Shown in pieces: positions 50,571 to 61,004 of a DNA stretch of 64,000 nucleotides (its first letter is position 1; each line of letters begins with the position of its first letter). The notes below the pieces were generated by a model. That model made no database searches. It worked only from the letters and a program-made list of their open reading frames with translations, and had not been told where the DNA came from. The DNA comes from Diatrype stigma (lineage: Eukaryota > Ascomycota > Sordariomycetes > Xylariales > Diatrypaceae): assembly GCA_022225965.2 (NCBI GenBank), contig JAKJXP020000018.1:248001-312000 (forward strand). Reading direction: 5' to 3'. A program made the translations under genes and the position numbers.

Positions 50571-50923
50571 TTTTATACGCGATTTATTCATAATGCGTTA
50601 CGGCTTTTTCGAATTTTACGCGCGACTTATATATAATCCTTTTAAGTTTTATACGTAACCTTTTCGTTATAATATAACGCATTACAGGTTTTTCGAAATC
50701 TATTTGCGGCTTATATATAGCCTTTTCGAATTTTATTAATATAAATCATTTTACGAATTTTAAGATTTGTTATACTTATTAATAATCTTAGCCATTAAAT
50801 CAATTTATTTATAAGCGATATTTGCATATTTTTATTTAAAAATGCCTTTTTTATTGCAATTACATTTTATAAAACGTATATATGCTTATATTTTTATTTC
50901 GAATTAGTATTAATTTTATTTTA

Positions 50924-51463
50924 TTATATAGGTATTTTATTTTTATACCGCGGTAAATAATCTCTTTCATATTGCTTCTGGATATGCGGTCTTTTAATCT
51001 CCTGGTTTTTTTCAATTTGGTCCTTTCCAACCAGTTCCTTTTTAGCCAGCTCCTTTCCAACCAGCTCCTTTCCAGCCAGCTCTTTTCCAGCCAGCTCCTC
51101 TCCAACCAGCTTCTTTCCAGCCAGCTCCTTTCCAGCCAACTCCTTTCTAGCCAGCTCCTTTTTAGCCAATTCCTATCCAGCCGGCTCCTTTCCAGCCAGC
51201 TTCTCTTCAGTTGGCTCCTTAATCTCTGGTTCCTTAGCAGCCGGTTCCTTTTTAGCTAGCTCCTCTTTAGTTGGTTCCTTAACAGCTGGCTCCTTAACAA
51301 GTAACTTCTTAACAGGTAGCTCTTTAATAAGTGGCTTATTAATCTCTGACTTATTAATCTTTAGCTCCTTAGCAATTGGCTTATCAATCTCTAGATTCTT
51401 AACAGTCAGCTTTTTAATTTCAGCTTTTGGCCCATCTTTATTCGACTTTTTACCTTTTAACAA
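50924..51463 (-). pseudogene. Lys/Glu-rich repeat ORF inside the TIR element, one in-frame stop
   Basis: The minus-strand frame from ATG at 51463 runs about 95 codons to a TAG, then stays open in the same frame to 50924. It starts MLKGKKSNKDGPKAEIKKL. It then becomes imperfect pentapeptide repeats of the form AGKEL/AKKEL encoded by 15-bp units (AGCCAGCTCCTTTCC on the plus strand), and ends in a basic non-repeat tail. The TAG falls where the repeat predicts a Lys codon. The region is clearly less AT-biased than neighbouring DNA. The charged helical repeat is of unknown function, perhaps a DNA- or chromatin-binding accessory protein of the element. Confidence 0.5.
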
Positions 51464-52499
51464 TTTAATTACGTCATTTATTTAAATCTAATCGATATCG
51501 CATAAATTTAATTTACGAAATGCTTAGTAATATGTATTATCGTAATAAATAGGTTTAGAATAACTTATTTTATATAACTGCCGCCCATTTTAAATAACAT
51601 ATTATTTAACGAAATTACCGGTTACGGCGACGTTATTAAGAAAAGCCGTTGCAAATTTCGATATTATTTAATTTACGGGCTAAATTAAATTTTAATAACG
51701 ATACGTTTCAGTTAAATTTAAAAAACGAATCGATATTATAAATCCCCTTTTAAATTTAACTTTATTTTATTTTTAATTATTATTTGCCTTTTTTATTTTT
51801 TGTTATTTTAAGCTTTTCAAATCTATTAATAAGATAATTTTTTAATCCAATATTGCCAAAAATACGGCTACGCCAATATATTTAATTTATTCCCTTATCG
51901 TTCTTATTATTTTTTAACCCGATTATGGCATTATTTATTTTTTAATTGCGTAATAAGCCGCGTAATAAGCCGCGTAATCGTCCGCTTAATCGGGCTATTC
52001 GAATTATTCGTATTTTTGTTTCGATTAATTATTACGTAACGCCTAAACGTATATTAACGTTAATATTAAAACCAACGCTATAATTTTTTTAGCTATAACA
52101 TGTTAATTTTAATTATAATTCATAGATCTTTTTTAATCTTTCGTTTTCTTTACTTTTTAAACGAATTCGAACGCGGAAATAAAAACGATTCCGAATACAT
52201 AATTATGCGTTTTTTCGGACAATTAAACGTAAATAGCGGCAACAAATTCGACTTCTAGAATATCGTAATTTCGACAAAAAGCCGGTATAATATAAAAATA
52301 ACGATTAAGAACTTGCGTTATTTCTTAAAAACGTAACTATTAAAAGACGATTTAACGAGGCCTTAAAAGCAAAGCAGATATATTTCTATTTGCGTTATTA
52401 ATATAAATGGTTCGACGTTAAGTTATTAAGTATAAGTATTTACATTATTTATTAAATAAAAAATAATAAGAAATTAATAAACGAGCCTTTTTATTTTTC

Positions 52500-55400
52500 T
52501 GCTAGTAATAATTTGGATTTTGGCAACGTTTTTTTTTAACTTATTCCGTTTAAAGCAATCGAAAAGCTATTTATTATAAAAGTTTATATTATAATTAATG
52601 TTTTTATTGTTCGTTTTATTATTATATAACTTGGCTAATTAATTAATTTCTTATAAATTCGTAATTAATAATATAAATATACGGAACATATTATATATTT
52701 TTTATACGATATTAACAAGATATATAACGAATTGCCTTTATTTCCAAAACATTTCGACATAATTCTTTTTTGTCCTAAAAATACCGACAATGTTTTAAAA
52801 ATAAAACGTTAATTTCGCCGGCGGTTTCGTATTCGTTATTAAGTTATATATATATAATTAAATTTTTTTTTTGCAAATTATTCGGATTATGTAAACTTTA
52901 TATTAAATCATTATAACCTATTTCAATTATTTGAAAATGGCGATATTTACGACTTGCTTAATATTTACGAAACGGATAAAATATATACAGCAATAAATCC
53001 AAACGCGGATTCCGTAAATGAAGCTATTTTAAAAAATATCGATATATGCAATAAAGCGGCGGTTTTTAATTTATTTATTAAAACATTTAAATTAAACCGC
53101 TTAAAAAAAAACAACAAAAATGATCCGTTATTTCCGGAACCGAATATATCGTTATAAGCAATTTAATTAAACGTTATTTATTATCTTTTAATGTTATTTA
53201 TGCGGCAAATCCTTTTTAATGAATTTAATTAATCCTGCGTCTTATTTTTTTTTGCGTATTTTATATTTTATCCTTATGGCAAGGTCGATTTTATTAAGCC
53301 TCGGCAGCGTATTATTAAATATTAAGATTATTTCAGTTATATTATGCGCTAAAAGAATAATCGCTTTATTAAGCATTATATTTTTCGATATATTACATTA
53401 AATACTTTAATACGTAAATAAATCCGTAGCTATAGCCGTTATTTTACGAATAAGGAATTTAATTCGCCCATTTTTAAGCGCCAATTATAAAAGGCTCTTA
53501 AAAATCCGAATAAGCCTAAGGTATAAGCTATTTTTAATCGCATTATCCGGTTTGCAAGTATTATTAAAAGCATTCGTTCCTTTTGGTATAAGCATCGGCG
53601 AAAATTAAAAGCCTTTTTTTATTATTTAAAGCTGTCGTTTACGTTTATTACTTTAAGTCCGGTAAATCTTTATTAATAAAGCTTATATCGTTATATGCTT
53701 AAATTTAACTAATAAAAGCAATTAAACGAATATAAACGAATAAGCTTATTTCGGCGCTTATTACGTAAGAATCCTTATATTGCTGCGTAGCATTTTTTTT
53801 TTCGGGCTACCTTATTTCGAAAAATCGTATTGGCGGAAAAATTTAATTTCGGCGACTTTTAATACCGCTTCGAATAACAGGATCGTAACAGCGGTTACGT
53901 TTATGGATTGTATTGGTTTAAAGGTAACCTTTTTCCGGATATGGATATATAAAAAGGTCGGAATATATATGCCAAAATTTAAGGCTACCATATTATTGCC
54001 ATAAATCCTAAGCCTTAAGAAATCGGCCGTAACGGTACGGATAATAATCCGTTATGTATTAATCCTTTTTATACGGAACTTACGTAATAATGATTAAATA
54101 ACATCGTAAACCGTTATTAACGTTATAAATGTTTTATTACGTATTATTTCCGGATTATTAAAAAAGCGACTAACGAAGTTCGGAAAAAGGGCAAGGAATT
54201 GCTAAATTCCGTTTGCCGCTTTAACTTTTTACGTTTTATACGAGACGAATTTCGCGTTGCTAAAATGGAAAATAAGTTTTGGTAATTATTTAATGCCGCA
54301 TGCAATAATACTTATTTTAATTAATTTAATCTATTAATAATTATATCGTAACTAATTAATACGGATATCTCTTCGTATATTAGCGATGCGGCTATTATTA
54401 ATTATATAGCCAAATATTGCGGCAAATCCGAATAATAATCTGCCATATATATTTAAATTGCCCAATTTATTTTGCCGCATATAATTAATAATAACCCTAT
54501 ATTTTCGTTTATTTTTAAGCTTATAAATAAGCTTATCGGAAAAAGGAATTATTTTGTTTAAAAGGTTTGTTATTATTTGCTGCAGCTTTCTTTATAAGAA
54601 AATAATCGTATGGTACGTAACGTCGATTATCGCCTTTTTAAGAAGCATATCCGAATCCTAGACCTTAATGGCGAAGGCGACGAAGTTAAAAAGAACGCTA
54701 TAACTTGGGAAAAGTATAAGCAAAAAAGTGCATATATGGAATACGTTTCGTATTTCGAATTCGTTAAGCGCTAGGATTTTAAAGGTTAGGACTTTAAGAA
54801 GTGGCATGTTATTAATGCGTAGCCTAAAGTATTAAATTATTTCCTTTATTATAAGCCTATTCGAATTTACTAGCAATTTTTTGATTTCTATCGAATAAAG
54901 TTATTACTAAACCATTTTTATCGCCATATTAACGAGCTATTAATTAATAACGAAATTAAGTTCGATAATTATATCGCAGCATATGCATATTATATGTAAC
55001 ATTATATTTATGAAAATGATTATTACGGCACGGTTAGCCGAGAAAATGTTTAGCCCGATAATAAAGAATTCGAGCCTAGCTTAAATAATGCGAATAATAT
55101 TACTTTAAAAAATTGGCAATACATTATTCGGATGGTACCAAATTTTTTGCCCGAACAAAAGAACGTTAAATTGCTTGGCCGCCGTAATATTAATGTTAAT
55201 TACGATTGGTCCTTTTATATTGATCGGTACGTTTACGAGAATTTCGCCAGCGGTAATTATTAAAAAAAGCGCCGCAAAGAATATTCCGACGATTACGATA
55301 TTAAAAACTTGCCATTAAATGTAATTAAAACCTTAAATCCCGAATAGCAAATTGTATATAACATAATAATTGGTTATTATTAAAGCTTTTTTGTTGGTAA

Positions 55401-56730
55401 TTAATTAAAGCAATTATTATTATACGTTAATGGCAATAATGGAACTGGAAAGTCCTATTTTATTAAGATCATATCGTTATATTTTTAGCAGTTATTTATA
55501 ATAAGCAAGTCGCCTATAATTCGAATTGCTTTAATTGGCATAGCTAGTAATTAAATTGGCGGCCAGATATTGCATTTTTTGTTTCGCTTATTTATCGATA
55601 GCGAATATAAGCCCTTAACAAAAAATGCTAGCTTATTAAATACTTTATAACGGCGTTTTCGTAGCGTTTATTTTCTTATTATCGACGAAAAAAGCATATT
55701 CGGCTTGCAAAACCTAAATTGGATTAACCGGCGGCTTTAAGAAATCTTTCTTAATTGCCGCAATAATTATTTTAGCGGCTTAAATATATTGCTTATTGGA
55801 GATTTCTTTTAGTTATTTCCCGTTATAAATAAGCCGTTATATGTTTTTAAGCAATTAATTAAATATTACGACATTATTAAATACGGATTATATAAAGCCT
55901 TTAAGCGTTTGGTATTTTTTATTATTATTTAGCGCTAATAAGGATTCGAATAAGTCCGATTTTACGAAGCCTTATTAAAGTTGCAATAATTTAAGGTTTT
56001 TGCCGTCTTTTGGAAGTTATTAACGTTTAAATGCGTTATAAAGCTTTTTTTTGCCAAAATTACAAGCTTCGATAATGCTATATGCATTTATTTTATTAAG
56101 GCTCGTATTAATTAATATAATCATAATTATATAATACGGCTTGCAAATTTAATTATTTAGGTTTATGCCAAGCATGAAGGATTTGGTACAAATAAGGCCG
56201 CTTTTTTTAATGCTGGCAATCTTTTTAAGAGCTTTTTTATTTGCATTAAATGTCGGGTTATATTAATACGTAACTTATGGGGCCATATCGGTTTTATGAA
56301 CGGAATTTAGGGTACGGTATACGACATTTCCTGGACTTAGGGCTTAAACGTTATAAGTAATGTTCCGGAAGTTATTATAATAGCTTTTAATAATTATATT
56401 AACCCGGCATTTGTTGGTTCGGATAGCCGCGAGTTTCGTAATAATTAAAGCAAGGCTATTGTGCTTATTTTTCGGATTCGATAGGACTTTGTCGTAAAAG
56501 GTATTACTTATTACCGAAAGTAATTTTTTTTGTTTATTGCATATGCCATTATAATGCATAAGTTTTAGGGCGTTATTTTGCGCCAAATAGTATATAATAT
56601 TTCGGATCGTAAGTTTATTATTGGACTATTATATATGGCCGTTTTTAAAGTATCTGCATTATAAGGCTTAATATTCGATGTTTCATTTAATCGCGGCCGT
56701 TTTTATTACGAGAATAGTTATCCGCTTATG
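52500..56730 (+). pseudogene. RIP-degraded Helitron Rep/helicase (HUH nuclease plus PIF1-like helicase)
   Basis: With stops ignored, the plus strand can be followed through a whole Helitron-type protein. The helitron-like N domain is at about 52680-52830 (NKIYNELPLFPKHFD, then FRRRFRIR). The Rep region is at 53640-54060, where the HUH motif reads YVY at 53896-53904 with GLYWF after it. The post-Rep segment INYIAKYCGKSE is near 54390-54430. The PIF1 helicase has Walker A GNNGTGKS at 55432-55455, Walker B FLIIDE at about 55670-55687, and a late NLWGHIGFMNGIQGTVYDI segment at 56267-56330. Frameshifts and many stops prevent expression. Helitrons normally lack long TIRs, yet this relic lies within a 10-kb TIR pair. 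Classic TC and CTAG Helitron ends could not be fixed. Confidence 0.78.
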
Positions 56731-59383
56731 CAAATAAGACTTAACGATTATAACATTCGTTTAAAGCATATTTTAATTTGGCTTTTATATGCAATTTATT
56801 TTTGGCAATTTTTTATTTATTAATTTAGTAGCGATAATTTTAATAGCAGCAATTTTTATAATATTAGCTTTATTTCGTAGGAAATTTTTAAATATAAATG
56901 CAATAGCTTTTTTTTTTGTTACGGCAATTTTTCGTGCTTTTTATGTTTTTTTAGCTTAATTTTGCGCTTTCTTTTTTATTTGCGAATATATATTAAGTAT
57001 TTCGCCGCCTTATAATTGTAGCCGTTTATTTTTAGTCCAAATCGTATATGGCTTGGTTATAATTAAGTTAATGTCTTCGTCGTAAATGTTTGGCTTGTCG
57101 TTTTTTTTAATTCGGAACTTTGCGAATATGTTATTCTTAAAGGTATATGTCTTTTTTAATATTTTGTAATTTTTGCATTTATGTTTTGTAATATTGGCTT
57201 CGGGAATGAATTAGCAGCCATAAAACGGCTATATATAATAAACGTTGGCTTTATATTACTAATACGGCGTAATATTGGATTATTTATAAGCTTAAATATA
57301 TAAGGCCGCTTTAGCATTTATATTAGTTAATAAGGAATGCATAATCTTACTTATGGAAAGGCCGATTTTAATAGTTACGTATATTTCGTATATTTATGCC
57401 GGCGATTTTTTATCGGTCGTATAGGTCGAGAATAGTTAGGGCCCGATCATTATATTCCAGAACTTGGCATCCGTAATGTCCCATTTAATAAATCGTTTTT
57501 AAGTTATTCCTATTAGAAACGTAATAATTAAATAAAATAATGCTTATATGTTATTAATATGCGATTTATATAAATACGTATAACAAGTATATACCTAAAT
57601 AAAGGTAATATTTAGTTTAATTAATACCGCAAATTCTTTGCAAAAGCGATAAAATTAATAAGGTATAATAGGAAGAAATATATCGATTGGCTTTTTGAAA
57701 ACATTAATGGTTTGCTTAATGCTAACATGGTCGATAATAATTTAGGCAAGCTTTTGGTTTTTTTTAAGCGTACGATAAAATAGGCTTTCTTCGATGCTAA
57801 GGATAGGAATGTTACGAATAAGCGGCTTAGGTTTTTAATAATAGCTTTTATTGCTAGAAATAAAAATATGCGAGATTCGACGAATCAGCTCCTGTATTTT
57901 TTCGTTTTTAATTATATTAGTAACAGATTATGGTTTGCGGTTATTTATAATAATTATTACGTATAAAAAATTTAATTTAAGTAATAATATATTAAGAACG
58001 AATTAAGGCTAACGGATAAAATAAAGTTGCTACATAAAAGGTTAAAGCTTAAAAGTTAAGAATATTAAATAAAAAAATTTACCTTATATATTATAATAGG
58101 TTTGGCTTATTTAGGTAACTTGTAATTATTTTATTTAAGGCATATATTATATTTGCTGTATTGCTATAATTAAGGAAGATATTAGTTGCAATTATTAAAG
58201 CTTATTTATATAATACCTATAAACCAAATTTCTAATTAGATTTAATTAATTTATTTATAAGCCAAATTTTTAGCCAGACCTAATTTATTTACTTATTTAT
58301 TATATCTTCATTGCTAGGTCGTTTTCTTTCGAGAAATTCATTTTATACCATCGCAACAGCTTATATATTATTCGTTTCAGTCGTCGTTATTTATAACCAT
58401 GTCGTCGCATTTCGTTACTTATAAGCATTGCGATACAAAATTATTCGGCAACTTATTAATTATAATCCATGGCAATAAAACTTTTTAGCGCTAGATTATT
58501 AATTATTACGTCTTTTTTATCGATAAAACCCTTATTTTTGATTACGATTTAAATATTAGTCCTTATTTTATGGGCAATAACGATGGATCTTTCCGTAATA
58601 TTAAGATGCTTAATTATATAAATGCGGTAACCTTTAAAATTCGAACTGCCGAATTATGGCTTGCCTTAAATTATAAGTTCCAATCCGAATGCCTGCTTAA
58701 AAATGGAATTAAAAGCATGGCTTTACTTATTACCGAATGCGTTAATCCGTTTAAGCTATTATTCGTATTCGAAATTAATCCGGAATACGCCATAGGAAAA
58801 AATAATAAAACGACATATAATACTAATAAGCCGACGTTTATTTAAATGCCGTAGCAGGTACTTTTAAGCCTATCCGAATATTAAGTTGGCGTTTTGTATT
58901 GGATGCTTCGAAAAATGCTTTTGGTTTTCGATTTGCTGGTAATTCATAATACGTACCAAAAAATTCAATAGGTATATTGCGATTTTTAAAAAAGGTCCGC
59001 CTTAAATAAATCCTGCCTTATTATTATCGTTTTTATAAATAAGCTTCCGTAATAAAATAATAAATAAACCTATGGCTTTTGGATTGCTTATTTTTTTAAG
59101 GCTTTATTTATGGATTCCTTTTACGTAAAGCAATGATATAACAATAGTTACGGTTAAGTTATTACGTTATCGAATATACTAAGTAATTAAAAAAAAATAA
59201 TTAAAGGACATATCGGCCTTAAAGATAAGAAATCGGATAAACGCAATTAAGCAGTTAGTAATTAATTTAATTAACTTATTACCGTTAATTCCGATTTATC
59301 ATTGAATGTTATCCGTATTTTCCCTTATAAGTGCCAGCTTTCGTTTAATTCCAGTTTAGTACAACAATTACGTCGCCTATCCC
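56731..59383. repeat. RIP-degraded interior of the TIR element, right part
   Basis: No confident domain. A minus-strand protein-like pattern lies around 57000-57500, and a 91-codon open frame runs at 58570-58845 (plus). Neither was recognised. Confidence 0.45.
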
Positions 59384-59611
59384 TTATGTTTTCTTAAAGC
59401 CGCTTTTGCCAGTCCCTTTTCCAGTAGCCCCCTTTTTAACAGCCCCCCTTCCAGTAATTATTATTAATGCGGTCCTAGCCGTTTCTGGATTTCGCCTTTC
59501 GATTACGACCACCCATAGGCAATAAAAGGCTAGATGCTTTGCGTAAATACGAATATTACACGCCTTATTTAAAGCACGGGCTTTCGACCGAATACCTAGC
59601 AAACGAGCCAT
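59384..59611 (-). CDS. Short better-preserved ORF near the right TIR, unknown
   Basis: A 75-codon frame with normal composition, rich in Arg/Lys/Ala, containing RNPETARTALIIITG and ending in a Gly/Lys-rich tail (KKGATGKGTGKSGFKKT). The frame appears to extend upstream past the first ATG. It could be the 3' end of a larger ORF of the TIR element. The lack of RIP stops contrasts with its neighbours. No family recognised. Confidence 0.3.
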   Translation of the reverse strand: MARLLGIRSKARALNKACNIRIYAKHLAFYCLWVVVIERRNPETARTALIIITGRGAVKKGATGKGTGKSGFKKT

Positions 59612-59833
59612 ATCCTTTATTCCCCGTGGGCTAAAAAGAATGGAATTCGTATTTTCGCGATTTTTAGCGACAAAATAATTAAAAGGGCTATAAATACGAA
59701 CTATGTTTATATGGTAAATTATATTGAATTACTGCGCTTAAATTTAAAAAAAGATTAACGAAAGGCGTTATTTATAAGGCTTAAGCTATCGGTAATTAAT
59801 ATAATTCTAGGCAAAAAATTGTAACAATAAGGA

Positions 59834-59934
59834 CGATTAATCGCAGGCGAAAACGCTCGAGGTATTTCCCAAGCCTAAATTTCTGGATTTGATTTTCGTA
59901 TTACACCACCTTTACAAAATAACCTCCGGTTAGG
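59834..59934 (-). repeat. Right terminal inverted repeat (101 bp)
   Basis: Reverse complement of 49879-49979 with a handful of mostly transition differences. The outer 35 or so bases are identical. Confidence 0.82.
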
Positions 59935-60781
59935 TTTTAACATTTTACGCCAACCCAAAAAATAAGCAAATAAAATGGCCTAGCAACCCCAAAAAAATCG
60001 CCCCGCGAAGGAAATTTTTTTGACCCGGAAAAAAAAAAAAAAGGTCCCCGAAGCTTACGTAAGGCCGTACCTTTTTTTTCTTTTCGTAGCGGTCAAAAAA
60101 ATTTTATAATCGGTAATCGATTAATTTTTAATATAACCGACGCTTAAAAGATTTCCGTTAAAACCAGTTATTATAACTTTATAACCGTTATTATAATATA
60201 TAAGTTTATCGTTTGCATTTTTTTAACCGTTTATATCGAATATTATTTATTAAAAATAATAACAACGAATTCGCCATTATATTAATCGTTAATTTATACG
60301 ATTAATAGGTATAAATAATACGATATTAAGCATAACGTTTCTTAAATGCCGAATAAAATAAGGTATTAATTAATTTCTTTATCGTTAACGAAATCATAAG
60401 AATTAAAACGGATATCGTTATTTATTATAACTCGCATTCGAAAAGTCCAGGTTTTATTACCGAATAGGAATGCATAAACGTTATTTATATTCGAATACGC
60501 AAAATGAAAATTGTTATTTTTTTTAATATATTGGCCCGTAATACGTTTTTTAAAACCACCTTTATTCGCGATTTTTAAAAAGCTACTTTCGAATATAACG
60601 CTATGCTTATTTATAAAACGAAATAATAGGATTTTTATAAACGTTATTTTACGAAGCATATTCGTATCGCGCCTTATTTACGCATTAAATGCATTATATA
60701 TTCCGGTATTTATTACGTTCGCAAATGCCATTCCGTAAGACATTTCTTTATTATGCTTATAAATTTAATTTTGCTATTAAT
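59935..60781. repeat. RIP-degraded repeat DNA between the TIR element and the Gypsy LTR
   Basis: AT-rich with an A-rich stretch near 60029-60041. A minus-strand open frame (60659-60366), preceded by a longer protein-like pattern, suggests another transposon ORF fragment. No domain recognised. Confidence 0.45.
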
Positions 60782-61004
60782 TGTTACGGGGCTAATGGGC
60801 TTTGTAAAAGATGAACAAATTCCTAGTTAGAATTGTGGAATTTAAAGCTAAAGAAAGAAAAAAGGAAAAAGTAAATATAGGAATAAAGGTATAAACGTAT
60901 AAATAAAGGAGGGCTAGCTGTTAAAAGGCGCTAGCCCGTATTCGGGAATGTATATATAATCCTTTAATACCTTTATATATATATAGCCTATATGCATTAT
61001 AACA
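60782..61004 (-). repeat. 3' LTR of the minus-strand Gypsy element (223 bp)
   Basis: On the plus strand it begins TGTTACGGGG and ends TTATAACA, the terminal TG..CA inverted pair of an LTR. On the element's own strand it is preceded at 61005-61020 by a purine-rich CCGAAAGGAAGG, a good polypurine tract. Inside is a perfect 8-bp inverted repeat, GGGCTAGC..GCTAGCCC, at 60907-60933. Composition is closer to normal than the coding part. The partner LTR would lie beyond the window. Confidence 0.6.

Larger units (their letters stand above)
49879..59934. mobile_element. 10,056-bp TIR-bounded composite element enclosing Helitron genes
   Basis: A 101-bp sequence at 49879-49979 recurs as its reverse complement at 59834-59934, both starting at the outer end with CCTAACCGGAGG. 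The two copies differ mainly by transitions, as expected from RIP. Between them lie a 42-bp tandem array, a Lys/Glu-rich repeat ORF, a Helitron Rep/helicase relic, and a short better-preserved ORF near the right end. A clear target duplication was not found. Flanks are TTTAAT on the left and TTTTAA on the right. It could be one large DNA transposon with long TIRs, or an older TIR element into which a Helitron inserted. Confidence 0.65.

Noticed and set aside
49879..59934. A CRISPR-like or prophage-like repeat structure
   Set aside because: The repeats are a single inverted pair plus simple tandem arrays in a eukaryotic transposon setting; there are no spacers.
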